Part shown: one piece after another, positions 8,633-18,462 of the stretch
Numbering within the stretch: position 1 is the stretch's first letter
How the letters are laid out: each line of letters begins with the position of its first letter
The notes under the pieces: generated by a model
What the model was told of the DNA's origin: nothing
Seen by the model: only the letters and a program-made list of their open reading frames with translations
Database searches by the model: none
Made by a program: the position numbers and the translations under genes
Assembly: GCF_900312815.1 (NCBI RefSeq)
Contig: NZ_OMPE01000007.1
Location: forward strand, 558,001-622,000
Direction of reading: 5' to 3'
DNA: 64,000 nucleotides
DNA from: Aquimarina sp. AU474
Lineage (GTDB): Bacteria; Bacteroidota; Bacteroidia; Flavobacteriales; Flavobacteriaceae

Positions 8633-10123
8633 TTATTTTTCTTTTTTTAACCAGTTACCGCTATATTCACAGTTTCTGAAATCACCATTAATTTTCACGT
8701 ACGTATCTATTATTTTTTCACTCTGCCATTTTCGAATCGCATCTATTTGTTTTTTTCTAAGTGCTAATTCTTGAATCTTAAGGTAATCTTTTGAATAGTC
8801 TGCAATATGCTCATCATATCGATCAAGTACAGTTATCAATTTATACTTTTTCTTTCCTTGACGATCTTGATCAGGAATTACTAAAGACACCTCATCCGTT
8901 TTTAATTTAGATACTTGATCGTACAATATAGGGTCAATTTTGGTAAGTTCAAAACGAGTATCTCCAGTCGTTGGGTTCAATAATTGCCCTCCATCTTCGC
9001 GAGTGGCTTTTTCGTCACTAAATTGCCTAGCTGCTTCTTTAAACTTAATTGTTCCTGAAACAATATTTCTTCTTAATGAATCTATTAATTTCTTGGCTTG
9101 CTCAACACTTTGTCTTGTAACCTCAGGAGTAAGTAATATATGTCTCACGTCTACTTGTTCTCCTCGTATTCTATCAACTTTTACTATATGCCAACCAAAA
9201 TCTGTTTTGAAAGGCTCACTAACCTCTTCTTCCTGCAAACTAAAAGCGATATCTTTAAATTCTTTTGCAAAACTACTTTGTCTATCCAAAGTATACTTAC
9301 CTCCTGTAGATTTTGATCCTGGATCTTGCGAGTATAGTACTGCTTTGGTAGCAAAACTACTTCCTTTTTCTACAATATCTTCTCTAAATTGACTAAGGCG
9401 ATCAACAACTTTCTGTTCTTCTTCTTCAGATATCTTAGGCTCAATAACTATTTGAGCTAATTCTACTTCGGTTCCAAAAAGTGGTCTGTCACCTTCTGGT
9501 ATTTCGTCAAAAAATTCTCTTACTTCTTCAGGAGTAATTTCGATATCTTCGATAATCTTGGTTCTCATAAGTTCCGACAACCTATTTGCTTTATTAATTT
9601 CAAAAAGTTCTTTTTTGAAATTTTCAATATTATCCTTTTTATAAAATCTTAATACTTTTTCAACTGTTCCAAGTTCATTAGTCATGTAACTTAGTTGTTG
9701 ATCAACCATAGAATTAACTTCGGCATCTCTTACCTCTATACTATCCTGAACTGCATGATGGGCGTATAACTTATTTTCAAATAAACTACCTGCAAGCTCA
9801 CAACGACTTACATCTGCGGTAGACACACCTTCACTCACTAATTGCTGATATGCTATATCTATGTCACTATCTAAAATTACACTTTCGCCTATTACAGCCG
9901 CAACTCCATCAATTTTACTTCTCTTAAACGGTTCTTTGATAGGGTCTTTTATTACCTTTAATGAATCTATTGTAGCTTTTATGGTATCATTTTGAGTAAT
10001 TGTATCATTTACCTCTCCCTCAATAATCTCTTGAGCATAAAGTTGCCCTGCACCAATGGTAAGCATTAAACCAAATATGGTAGTTTTAATTATAGACTTC
10101 AAATTGTTTGTTCTCGACTGCAT
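8633..10123 (-). CDS. SurA-like periplasmic peptidyl-prolyl isomerase
   Basis: A 496-residue exported protein with a signal peptide (about residues 1-30), a SurA N-terminal-type helical region (about 70-210, starting at DGVAAVIGESVILDSDI) and two parvulin domains (about 215-325 and 325-430). The second carries VDVRHILLTPE, and the first has GWHIVKVD. It is expected to chaperone outer-membrane proteins through the periplasm. Its start codon overlaps the 3' end of the upstream lipoprotein gene by 38 bases, and MoxR follows after one base, so translation is tightly coupled. It is the best SurA candidate of the three isomerase-type genes here. Confidence 0.9.
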   Translation of the reverse strand: MQSRTNNLKSIIKTTIFGLMLTIGAGQLYAQEIIEGEVNDTITQNDTIKATIDSLKVIKDPIKEPFKRSKIDGVAAVIGESVILDSDIDIAYQQLVSEGVSTADVSRCELAGSLFENKLYAHHAVQDSIEVRDAEVNSMVDQQLSYMTNELGTVEKVLRFYKKDNIENFKKELFEINKANRLSELMRTKIIEDIEITPEEVREFFDEIPEGDRPLFGTEVELAQIVIEPKISEEEEQKVVDRLSQFREDIVEKGSSFATKAVLYSQDPGSKSTGGKYTLDRQSSFAKEFKDIAFSLQEEEVSEPFKTDFGWHIVKVDRIRGEQVDVRHILLTPEVTRQSVEQAKKLIDSLRRNIVSGTIKFKEAARQFSDEKATREDGGQLLNPTTGDTRFELTKIDPILYDQVSKLKTDEVSLVIPDQDRQGKKKYKLITVLDRYDEHIADYSKDYLKIQELALRKKQIDAIRKWQSEKIIDTYVKINGDFRNCEYSGNWLKKEK

Positions 10124-10934
10124 CTCTTGTAATATCTTTTTCTATTTTTTTAATCAGCTCCAACTTTCTTTTGTTCAATATAATTTGCCGAATGGTTGGC
10201 TTAATATATTCGATAGGAGCTCTTTCATTTCTATTAAGAACACCTTTTATTTTAACCATAAAAACCCCTGTAGAATCCCTTAGTTGTATATATTTTCCGC
10301 TTCTTAAAAATTTATTTTTATCCTGTTTTTTAAGAATCGGTATTTTATTTCTTATCTGATCTAACCTAACCCAGGTAGAATCGTTCAAGGAATATTCTAT
10401 ATATTCATTCTTTTTCCCGTTCAACTCTTCTACATCCTCTTCATTAAAACGATTTAATTGTCGCTGCGTTGCAACAATATTTCCATAATCAGGTGGCAAA
10501 TGTAAGTAACGTAATTTTACTAACTCCTCATTAAGATTAAAATTTTCTAAATTTTGATTATAATAAGAAACCATATCTTCTTGTGTGACCTCCATATTTA
10601 TGGCTTTTTTGATCACAGCATTCTTGTATGCATTGATGTAAAGAGTATTTTGATAATTCTCAACCAATTCACTAAAATCATCCAATTCTGCTTCGGTAAG
10701 ATTTATTTTTGATTGATCAATAAACAATTGCCTTGTAGCCCATGTGTTTATATAATTATTCACAATACTTGTACTGTCTTCCTTTGAAGCAGTATCCGGT
10801 ACAAGAGACTCAATATCATCCTTATATAGATACGTATCGTTTACTCGCGCTATGACTTCTCTTTTTTTCTGATCTCCAAAACTTTGGCAAGAGAAAATCA
10901 ACACAAGTAGCATTATGGATATGATATATTTCAT
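10086..10934 (-). CDS. lipoprotein related to parvulin/SurA N-terminal region
   Basis: A 282-residue lipoprotein with Cys16 in VLIFSC and a mature region that begins with the REVIARVNDTYLYKDDIESL pattern of SurA/PrsA N-terminal domains. A degenerate C-terminal part may correspond to a parvulin-like or SurA_N helical tail, but no clear rotamase motif (HI(L/M) plus GWHIVKV) is visible, so catalytic activity is doubtful. The gene directly abuts the 650-residue isomerase upstream and overlaps the SurA-like gene downstream. It probably works with both as an envelope chaperone on the periplasmic side of a membrane. Confidence 0.8.
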   Translation of the reverse strand: MKYIISIMLLVLIFSCQSFGDQKKREVIARVNDTYLYKDDIESLVPDTASKEDSTSIVNNYINTWATRQLFIDQSKINLTEAELDDFSELVENYQNTLYINAYKNAVIKKAINMEVTQEDMVSYYNQNLENFNLNEELVKLRYLHLPPDYGNIVATQRQLNRFNEEDVEELNGKKNEYIEYSLNDSTWVRLDQIRNKIPILKKQDKNKFLRSGKYIQLRDSTGVFMVKIKGVLNRNERAPIEYIKPTIRQIILNKRKLELIKKIEKDITRDAVENKQFEVYN

Positions 10935-12887
10935 TTAAATAGATAATTCTTTTTTTACCTTTTTTAAGACTTTGTTATTCACCTTCACGGCGTATTTTTC
11001 CTTAAGTTTTTCCATCCACTCCGTTTCCATATTTTTTTGAAAATCATTAATCACCTCCCCTTTAACTTCTTCAAAAGTTTTGATTCTTGAAGGTAGGATT
11101 TCTTTAACCATAATCAAAGCTGTAAAAGTCTCTTCTTGTACTATAGTAATATCATCTTGCTGCGTTAAAAAATCTTTAGGCAATTCATCTTCACCCTTTA
11201 TTAATTCCTCATCAGAGAAAAGAACCATGACTACATCTCTTTGATTTACTTCTTTTTTTATCTCTTCAATAGATTTTTTTTCTTTTAACAATTGTGCCAC
11301 TTTATCAATTGCTTCTTGTCTGGAAGATGACGCTTTTAAAACCTTATACGTTTCTTGCTGTGCATAATTATTCTTGTTCAATTCATAGAATTTCTTAAGC
11401 CCTAAAGTATCTGTTTTAGAGGCATTCCATATTTTGGTTTCCATTAGATCAAAAAGCAAAAGACCATCACGATATTCATTTAATATATTAGCAAAGTCTT
11501 CATTATCCTCTTCTAAATGCTCCTCATAATATTTAAGTAAAGAAATAGATTCAAATTTTTTATACATCTGATCAACAAATGAAGTGGAGATTTTTTGTGA
11601 CTGAAATTTCATCATTTGCGGAAGAAATAAAGCCGTAAAATCTTTATACGAATATTCTTTATCTTTTATATTAAAAAACCTCTTATTCAAGTCACTACCC
11701 AGTGAATTTAATTTCTCCGCAGCATTTTCTTCAGATACTATTTTTTTGAAGTATGTTATGGCTTCTTCATTTTTTGAAATAGTATATTTTTCTCGAAGAG
11801 AGTTCATGAATGATTCTGTCACCAATTTCGATCTACTATCTTTCTTAACCTTATCTGTTAACCCTCTTTTTTGTTCTTCAAATGATTTTTGAGGATGTTT
11901 TTCTAACAATTTAATAATATGCCAACCGTATTTTGTTTCTATAGGGCTAGATAATTCTCCAGGAGTTTGAAGGCTAAACGCTGTTTTCTCAAATCTCTCT
12001 GAATTTAAAACCCCCTGAGCAAAACGTTTTATTTTACCCCCATCTATAGCCGTACTAGGGTCATCACTATATTCTTTGGCCAAAGAAGCAAAAGAGACCT
12101 CTTGTTTCAATTGTTGATTAATTTCTAATATTTTTTGTTTAGCCTCTTCATTAGATCGAGTATCATTTACTGCCACCATTATATGAGCTACGGTAACTTC
12201 GCCCAGTTTCTTTTCTCTTTGGTTTACTTTAACAATATGATATCCAAACTTAGTTCTAAACGGATTAGAAATCTCATTTACTTTTGTGCTATATGCTGCA
12301 TCTTCAAAAGGATATACCATTCTAAAAACAGAAAACCATCCTAGACTACCTGCGTTCTTTGTTACCGATGGATCTTGGCTATATTGCTTAGCTATACCTT
12401 CAAATTTTTCTCCTTTAAGTATCCTTTCTCTAGCCTCTGTAATTTTTTGATACGCTAAAACAGTATCCTTTGCAGGAGCATTAGGTTTCACAAAGATCAA
12501 AATATGACTAGCGTTTATTCTTTCTAAAGATCGATCATAAGCTTCTTTTATCAATGCTTCAGAAGTTCTGGTATCGGTAAGATAACCCGAAGCCAATTGT
12601 TTTTTATACCCTTTTAATTCATCTTGATAAGATGTTTTTTTATCTAAACCTAAGTTTTTTGCTTCTTTAAGTTTTAACTTATAATTTATAAATAAGTTTA
12701 AGTATTCATCCACATTTTTCTGAGCATCATCCTGAACCAAATCTATATTTTTTAAATAAACTTTTTTAAATTCTGAAATATAAACAGGTTGATCATCAAT
12801 GGTTAACAACACTTCATTTTGTTGTTGCGCATTTGCAAATGAGAAAAATATAACCCCTAAAAAAAATATAATCGATTTTTTGTGCAT
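10935..12887 (-). CDS. periplasmic parvulin-type peptidyl-prolyl isomerase with two rotamase domains
   Basis: A 650-residue exported protein with a signal peptide (cleavage near residue 20, ANAQ), an N-terminal SurA-like helical part, and two parvulin domains: SHILIFVKPNAP at about 126-136 leading to FGYHIVKVNQRE, and AHIMVAVND at about 236-244 leading to YGWHIIKLLEK. A long helical C-terminal half (about 340-650) has no recognised domain. It is the first gene of a four-gene unit with two further SurA-like genes and MoxR. A TTG-N19-TATTTTTG promoter lies 32-61 bases upstream. Expected role: folding of secreted and outer-membrane proteins. Confidence 0.93.
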   Translation of the reverse strand: MHKKSIIFFLGVIFFSFANAQQQNEVLLTIDDQPVYISEFKKVYLKNIDLVQDDAQKNVDEYLNLFINYKLKLKEAKNLGLDKKTSYQDELKGYKKQLASGYLTDTRTSEALIKEAYDRSLERINASHILIFVKPNAPAKDTVLAYQKITEARERILKGEKFEGIAKQYSQDPSVTKNAGSLGWFSVFRMVYPFEDAAYSTKVNEISNPFRTKFGYHIVKVNQREKKLGEVTVAHIMVAVNDTRSNEEAKQKILEINQQLKQEVSFASLAKEYSDDPSTAIDGGKIKRFAQGVLNSERFEKTAFSLQTPGELSSPIETKYGWHIIKLLEKHPQKSFEEQKRGLTDKVKKDSRSKLVTESFMNSLREKYTISKNEEAITYFKKIVSEENAAEKLNSLGSDLNKRFFNIKDKEYSYKDFTALFLPQMMKFQSQKISTSFVDQMYKKFESISLLKYYEEHLEEDNEDFANILNEYRDGLLLFDLMETKIWNASKTDTLGLKKFYELNKNNYAQQETYKVLKASSSRQEAIDKVAQLLKEKKSIEEIKKEVNQRDVVMVLFSDEELIKGEDELPKDFLTQQDDITIVQEETFTALIMVKEILPSRIKTFEEVKGEVINDFQKNMETEWMEKLKEKYAVKVNNKVLKKVKKELSI

Positions 12888-12918
12888 AGTTCTTTTATGA
12901 TAAAGTCCATAAACTGGA

Positions 12919-12948
12919 CAAAAATAACAATATTAAGATGTTATCCAA
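12919..12948 (-). promoter_or_regulatory. Bacteroidota-type promoter of the isomerase-MoxR operon
   Basis: On the minus strand a TTG core at 12948-12946 is followed, after exactly 19 bases, by TATTTTTG at 12926-12919, matching TTTG-N17-23-TAnnTTTG. It lies about 30 bases ahead of the start codon at 12887. Confidence 0.55.
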
Positions 12949-13057
12949 GCTACTTTCCTAACGAAGCTTAGCCTTCAATTAGTATTTACTTTTAATTTTT
13001 TTATGATCTATGTATATTGTGCGCGCTAAACAACCTAACAAACGAAACACACAAATC

Positions 13058-13513
13058 ATGGAGTATACTCTAGACATTGAAATTGGATTACCTCGAAATG
13101 AAGTGATTACCAAGTTTGATAATGAAGAAAATATGAAACATTGGCAAAGAGGCCTTGTAAGCATAGAACATCTTAGCGGAGAAAAAGGAAAAACTGGGGC
13201 TACAGCTAAATTAAATTATAAAATGGGAAAACGAGAAATTGAAATGATTGAAACCATTACTCTTTTGGACCTACCTGAAGCATTTCATCTTACCTTTGAT
13301 GCTAAGAACGTTTACAACATCCAGGAAAATTATTTTGAAGAACTCTCTAACGGAAATACCAAATGGATTTCAAAAAACGAGTTTAAATTTAGTGGTTTTA
13401 TGAAACTTATGAGGTTTTTAATGCCAGGAGCATTTAAAAAACAATCTCATACCTATATGAAAGATTTTAAAGCTTTTGCTGAAGAAGGAAAAAGTGTTCT
13501 TGATAAAGCTTAA
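13058..13513 (+). CDS. SRPBCC (START-like) family protein
   Basis: A 151-residue cytoplasmic protein with the pattern of the SRPBCC/polyketide-cyclase superfamily: an N-terminal strand EYTLDIEIGLPRNEVI, a central KMGKREIEMIETI strand pair and a C-terminal helix MRFLMPGAFKKQSHTYMKDFKAF. These proteins bind hydrophobic ligands in a deep cavity, and the ligand cannot be told. The ATG at 13058 is preferred because the preceding 16 codons of open frame are unlike the family. It begins a short plus-strand run with the next small gene, 45 bases downstream. Confidence 0.8.
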   Translation: MEYTLDIEIGLPRNEVITKFDNEENMKHWQRGLVSIEHLSGEKGKTGATAKLNYKMGKREIEMIETITLLDLPEAFHLTFDAKNVYNIQENYFEELSNGNTKWISKNEFKFSGFMKLMRFLMPGAFKKQSHTYMKDFKAFAEEGKSVLDKA

Positions 13514-13558
13514 AACATATACGATTATCCATCAAATAAAAACCTGAATACACTACTA

Positions 13559-13798
13559 TTGGAAAGAAAACTCAAATTGATCTGGGACTTTAGAGGTCCC
13601 TCTGCTCATAAGACAGCACAACATCATGAAATTCATCTAAAAGAATATATTTCTTTAGAAAAACTATCATTAAGCATTACGGGGCATACTTCCATTTCAG
13701 ATATGCATAGTATCGCTTACATGGTGGTCAAAGATTCTGAAATGAAGAAAGTTCGAGATGCATTAAAACCGCATCGAGGACAATTATTTGAGGAATAA
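13559..13798 (+). CDS. small conserved-looking hypothetical protein (79 aa)
   Basis: A 79-residue cytoplasmic protein with a TTG start; the first in-frame ATG is residue 49, which would lose most of the protein. The sequence is balanced and looks globular: LKLIWDFRGPSAHKTAQHHE at the N-terminus with four His/Gln-rich positions, then ISLEKLSLSITG and a C-terminal MKKVRDALKPHRGQ. I do not recognise the family. It follows the SRPBCC gene on the same strand, 45 bases away, which suggests co-transcription. The non-ATG start leaves some doubt, but composition supports a real gene. Confidence 0.6.
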   Translation: MERKLKLIWDFRGPSAHKTAQHHEIHLKEYISLEKLSLSITGHTSISDMHSIAYMVVKDSEMKKVRDALKPHRGQLFEE

Positions 13799-13844
13799 AT
13801 TTTCAAAAAAATAAGTATTGGTATAGATATTGCCCTAGACCTTA

Positions 13845-13852
13845 TATATTTG
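13845..13852 (+). promoter_or_regulatory. possible -7 box (TATATTTG) of the OmpH-like gene
   Basis: TATATTTG matches TAnnTTTG and lies 35 bases ahead of the ATG at 13888. The nearest TTG upstream is 24 bases away, slightly longer than the usual spacing, so only the -7 part is claimed. Confidence 0.4.
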
Positions 13853-13887
13853 CAAAAATTTTAAAATTAGAACATAAAAAAGATAAA

Positions 13888-14403
13888 ATGAAAAAGATAC
13901 TTATATCGATCTTAGTATTCGCAGCAAGTTTTCAATTAAACGCACAATCGAAAACCGGAACTATTGACACCGAATTTATACTTTCAAAAATGCCAGAACT
14001 AACTCAGGTTCAAGCAGACTTAAAAGCTTACAACAAGAAACTTGAAGATGAATTAAAAATAAAAGTTGAGGGATATCAGGCAAAAATAAAAGAGTACCAG
14101 GATGGTGCTACTACTCTTACTGAACCTATGAAAAAAACCAAACAAGAAGAGATCATTGGTTTAGAAAATGATATTGCTAAGTTTCGTCAAAATGGTTCTC
14201 AATTAGTACAATTAGAACAAAATAAATTACTACAACCTCTATACGGGAAAATCGGAAAAGCGTTAGAAGAAATTGCTAAATCCGAGTCGTATACTCAAGT
14301 ATTCACTATAACTACTAGTGGCTTGGCTTATATTGATCCTAATTACGACCTTACTAAAAAAGTAATGACCAAATTGGGTATAAAGGTAGAAGAAGGCAAG
14401 TAA
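13888..14403 (+). CDS. OmpH/Skp family periplasmic chaperone
   Basis: A 171-residue exported protein with a signal peptide (cleavage near residue 19, QLNAQS), the GTIDTEFILSKMPE start typical of the OmpH/Skp family and a long coiled coil (about residues 38-120) forming the tentacles that hold unfolded outer-membrane proteins. The C-terminal part returns to the trimerisation body (SGLAYIDPNYDLTKKV). It is monocistronic, with a -7 box upstream and a strong bidirectional terminator downstream. Its role complements the SurA-like operon a few hundred bases away. Confidence 0.92.
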   Translation: MKKILISILVFAASFQLNAQSKTGTIDTEFILSKMPELTQVQADLKAYNKKLEDELKIKVEGYQAKIKEYQDGATTLTEPMKKTKQEEIIGLENDIAKFRQNGSQLVQLEQNKLLQPLYGKIGKALEEIAKSESYTQVFTITTSGLAYIDPNYDLTKKVMTKLGIKVEEGK

Positions 14404-14418
14404 TCTATACTACACCAT

Positions 14419-14463
14419 AAAAAACAAACCCCATGTATTTGATATACATGGGGTTTGTTTTTT
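14419..14463. terminator. bidirectional terminator between OmpH-like gene and guaB
   Basis: A perfect 20-base inverted repeat (14419-14438 with 14444-14463) around a 5-base loop has A-run and T-run flanks on both sides. It serves the convergent stops at 14403 (+) and 14487 (-). Confidence 0.95.
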
Positions 14464-14486
14464 ATAGGTAAAATACCTTAATCAAA

Positions 14487-15974
<1,488 letters not shown>

Positions 15975-15985
15975 TTAATTGCGTG

Positions 15986-15993
15986 CAAATATA
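15986..15993 (-). promoter_or_regulatory. possible -7 box (TATATTTG) of guaB
   Basis: CAAATATA on the plus strand reads TATATTTG on the minus strand, 24-31 bases ahead of the guaB ATG. No convincing -33 TTTG at the right distance was seen. Confidence 0.4.
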
Positions 15994-16259
15994 CGCCTTT
16001 TTTAAAGAAATCTTAGTAGATATCACTTTATTTTACTTTGAAAAATACATTTTATGCGATTCTAAAATTTAATTATTTCCCAAATCCTTCCAACTATATC
16101 AAACATCAATAGAACACGATTAAATACGTTTTTAATCGATTAAAAGCTTTATTTTTTGTGATTTTTTTAAAAAAAGTTAATTATTTATTAACAAAAATTG
16201 ATTTTTTAACATATTTTAAAAGTAAAAAAATTATCTTTCTATTGAAATAGTCCCAAAAC
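15994..16259. other. AT-rich intergenic region between guaB and PAP2 gene
   Basis: The divergent region between guaB (-) and the PAP2 gene (+) is about 325 bases in all. Apart from the two -7 boxes listed separately, it holds a short inverted repeat CGATTAAA/TTTAATCG at 16117-16138 and A/T runs. No gene is supported here. Confidence 0.5.
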
Positions 16260-16267
16260 TACTTTTG
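16260..16267 (+). promoter_or_regulatory. possible -7 box (TACTTTTG) of the PAP2 gene
   Basis: TACTTTTG matches TAnnTTTG and lies 20 bases ahead of the ATG at 16288. The nearest TTG upstream leaves only a 15-base spacer, so the -33 part is uncertain. Confidence 0.4.
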
Positions 16268-16287
16268 CCGCCCTAAAAAGAACACCT

Positions 16288-17070
16288 ATGAAAATGATTG
16301 TATGCCTATCTTTGCTATGCTTATATATTAGCACTATCAATGCCCAATTTACAGAGACTCCACTAACTGATAAAGAATTTCTTAAACTCAAGAAAACAGA
16401 ATTTAAACCCAAGAAAAGTTTATTTACCAAAAGAATTATACCTGTCGCTTTAATCACTACAGGTTTTTTACTTTCCACAAGTGAGTTTGAAAAATCTCTT
16501 CAGAAAGACATAAGAAGTTCTGTTGGAAAGGATTTTAAAAGTAAAATAGATGATTACACACGATATGCTCCTGTTGTACAATTATATGCAGCAGACATTC
16601 TTGGTGTACAGTCAAAAAATCATTGGTTTGATCAAACCAAAAATCTAATCCTCTCCTCAATAATCAGTAATGGTGCTTCTACTATATTAAAAAAACAGAT
16701 TCATAAAGAAAGGCCTGGAAATTATGATCATGTTTCTACACATGCTAATTCTTTTCCTTCTGGCCACACTACAACTGCATTTACAACGGCTACGGTGTTG
16801 TATGAAGAGTTTATAGACACTAATCCTTTATTAGCATATAGTGGCTATGCTTTTGCTATTGCTACTGGAGGGTTAAGAATGATGAATAATGCTCATTATT
16901 TATCTGATGTAATGGTTGGAGCCGGTATAGGAATCTTAGCCACTAAACTCGTATACCATTTTGATTATCTTATTGACTGGAATCCCTTTGAGAAATTAGA
17001 TGGAGTAGCATTTACTCCCCAATATAGCGATAGTCATGGCTTAGGTTTTTATTTCACTAAAGTTTTCTAG
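16288..17070 (+). CDS. PAP2-superfamily phosphatase, exported
   Basis: A 260-residue protein with a signal peptide (cleavage near residue 20, INAQ) and a class-A-like PAP2 acid-phosphatase core. The three family motifs are seen: KxxxxxxRP ending at Arg142-Pro143, PSGH at 157-160, and the Arg197...His203...Asp207 set in GLRMMNNAHYLSD. PAP2 enzymes remove phosphate from lipid phosphates, undecaprenyl diphosphate or soluble phosphomonoesters. Here the catalytic side would be periplasmic or the protein membrane bound. The gene stands alone with a -7 box just upstream. Substrate cannot be deduced. Confidence 0.9.
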   Translation: MKMIVCLSLLCLYISTINAQFTETPLTDKEFLKLKKTEFKPKKSLFTKRIIPVALITTGFLLSTSEFEKSLQKDIRSSVGKDFKSKIDDYTRYAPVVQLYAADILGVQSKNHWFDQTKNLILSSIISNGASTILKKQIHKERPGNYDHVSTHANSFPSGHTTTAFTTATVLYEEFIDTNPLLAYSGYAFAIATGGLRMMNNAHYLSDVMVGAGIGILATKLVYHFDYLIDWNPFEKLDGVAFTPQYSDSHGLGFYFTKVF

Positions 17071-17195
17071 ACGTATAACATATTAAGTAACAAAACATTT
17101 GTCATTTCATATAGCAATAATTAGAATAAATATGCATTTAATTCAAGTTAGCCTATAAATACAATCAATTGAGTTTTGTTTCCATAGAAAACATT

Positions 17196-17209
17196 GGGGA
17201 AATACCCCC
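17196..17209. promoter_or_regulatory. GGGGAAATACCCCC palindrome upstream of the 111-aa gene
   Basis: GGGG and CCCC flank AAATA, 126 bases upstream of the start at 17335. Nearly the same palindrome (GGGGCAAATACCCC) occurs at 19132-19145, also with a TTTTCCCT string close by. It may be an operator or a short hairpin. Confidence 0.4.
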
Positions 17210-17334
17210 TTGCCAAATTCCGTGTTTTCCCTCTACTCTTGTAAACAGCTATATATTATTTTTGGAACAGATATTGATGTTGAATATACCACTAGTAAAA
17301 AAAGAACAAAACAAACTCTTAACAAATAACAAAA

Positions 17335-17670
17335 ATGATTGTTACACATAAAATAGAGTATTACAATATTGTAATCATAAGTGACTACGCAAAAGGGGGA
17401 GGGTATCAAATGGGTTACCTACATCTATATGGTGAAAATTCTAAATATTTAGGGTATCTCGGTATTATTAAAAATGGCAAGGTATTACCGTCAAACATAC
17501 AACAACAAGATGGTACCTTAAATATCTATTTTCATGAATTAGAATTACAGACAATTCTAGATACGTTCAAAAAACCAAATCCTATTTTTGTGAAATTTAA
17601 TACTGATTTAAAATCGGGATCACTTGTAATCGGTAAGTATGATATAAAAACTAATGAATTAGCAGCATAA
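17335..17670 (+). CDS. hypothetical protein (111 aa)
   Basis: A 111-residue, probably cytoplasmic, beta-rich protein that I do not recognise. It contains alternating hydrophobic strands (HKIEYYNIVIISDYAKGGG, YLHLYGENSKYLGYLGII, SLVIGKYDIKTNEL) and no Cys, signal peptide or membrane segment. The ATG follows an A-rich leader ACAAATAACAAAA usual for Flavobacteria. A palindromic GGGGAAATACCCCC lies 126 bases upstream, and a strongly structured RNA candidate begins right at the stop codon. No neighbour suggests a role. The composition fits a real gene. Confidence 0.65.
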   Translation: MIVTHKIEYYNIVIISDYAKGGGYQMGYLHLYGENSKYLGYLGIIKNGKVLPSNIQQQDGTLNIYFHELELQTILDTFKKPNPIFVKFNTDLKSGSLVIGKYDIKTNELAA

Positions 17671-17830
17671 AAGACCTGAAAGGTTAATAGCCTTACTCTC
17701 GCTTAACACATGGGCCAGCCGTATAGAAGAGTACTAGAAAATATAAATTGTGAAAAATGTAATTGGTTCGCAATTCGGCAACAGTGGAAGTGTGTTAAAT
17801 CACCTATAATCCAACTTTTCAGGTTTTTTT
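17669..17830 (+). ncRNA. candidate structured RNA: long rod of nested stems with terminal U-run
   Basis: Several nested helices are visible. The outer one pairs ACCTGAAAGGTT (17674-17685) with AACTTTTCAGGT (17813-17824), 12 pairs with one G-U, extended by A-run against U-run to about 17. Inside are TTAACACA (17703-17710) with TGTGTTAA (17791-17798); CCA-GCCG (17715-17721) with CGGC...TGG (17776-17787, bulged); and AATTGTG (17746-17752) with CGCAATT (17769-17775). Unpaired bases between the first two helices form a bubble. T7 follows. This shape resembles 6S-type RNAs, but no conserved sequence could be checked, and no separate promoter was seen. A 40-codon frame (17710-17832) overlaps it and is not called. 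Confidence 0.45.
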
Positions 17831-18256
17831 AATTTGCATTATCAATTCATCTCTTATCTCCTAGAGTATCAATTCTGCTATGTTTTAAAAATTAATCTTC
17901 CAAAAACACTTTGGATCTAGTTGCTGTTCTCATCGAATCGCTGCTTTTAACAAAGTAAGTTTAAATAGTATTTTGTACAATTATTTCTATCGACCAAACA
18001 AAATAAAAAAAACGGAGTAAGCTTACACTTCCTCCGTTTTTCAAATGGTTTACGTCTCGTTATTTTTAAAATGCAAATATAACGAAGGCGCTAATATAAG
18101 TCTTATAGAACTTTGTAGCAAAAAATCTTGAATTTATCCATTTACGCATTCAAAAATACCTCCTAAAGCCAGTGATATCAACACTTAATGAGTTTGGCAC
18201 AGCAATTGCAAATATATTATCAAGAAACAAAACAAACAATTTAAAAATGATACAAT
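17831..18256. other. gene-poor stretch with one bidirectional hairpin
   Basis: Between the RNA candidate and the 32-aa frame I see no supported gene. A hairpin at 18008-18041 is listed separately. Upstream of it, on the minus strand, a 27-codon frame (18066-18149) would end 25 bases before the hairpin, but nothing else supports it. Confidence 0.5.
18008..18041. terminator. bidirectional-looking terminator hairpin
   Basis: The arms AAAAACGGAG and CTCCGTTTTT form 10 pairs around a 14-base loop. T-runs follow on both strands, longest (eight T) on the minus strand. No confident gene ends just before it on either strand. Confidence 0.7.
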
Positions 18257-18355
18257 ATGAAAACTTTTTATTTTAAATTCGGAATAGATTTTACACCATT
18301 TATTAACTTTTTAAAAGAGCTTCCAGCATCATCTAGTTATGCAATACATAGATAA
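18257..18355 (+). CDS. possible 32-aa small protein
   Basis: An ATG preceded by an A-rich leader opens 32 codons (MKTFYFKFGIDFTPF..., ending SSYAIHR). The peptide is aromatic (five Phe and two Tyr in the first 20 residues) and would be amphipathic. A strong hairpin terminator starts 19 bases after the stop, which makes this a self-contained unit. No family is recognised and no promoter was identified, so it may be chance. Confidence 0.35.
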   Translation: MKTFYFKFGIDFTPFINFLKELPASSSYAIHR

Positions 18356-18373
18356 AATAACAAATATTATGTA

Positions 18374-18416
18374 AAAACGGTTACACACAATAGGTCTGTA
18401 ACCGTTTTGTTTTTTT
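18374..18416. terminator. hairpin terminator between 32-aa frame and the 153-aa gene
   Basis: AAAACGGTTACA (18374-18385) pairs with TGTAACCGTTTT (18397-18408), 12 perfect pairs. GTTTTTTT follows on the plus strand. It can also end the minus-strand gene whose stop is at 18463. Confidence 0.88.
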
Positions 18417-18462
18417 ATAAAAATTAATACTTTTTAGGTTACTCGAAAAAAACTTCTATGTT

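Noticed and set aside
17701..17800. Possible integron attC site (GCTTAAC ... GTTAAAT)
   Set aside because: The short core sequences occur by chance in AT-rich DNA, no integrase or cassette array is present, and the outer stem is not part of an attC.
17710..17832. A 40-codon frame with three Cys inside the structured RNA
   Set aside because: It overlaps the helices and ends inside the U-run. The base pairing explains the sequence better than a protein.
18066..18149. 27-codon minus-strand frame before the hairpin at 18008
   Set aside because: No promoter, no family and no supporting composition; length is within chance.
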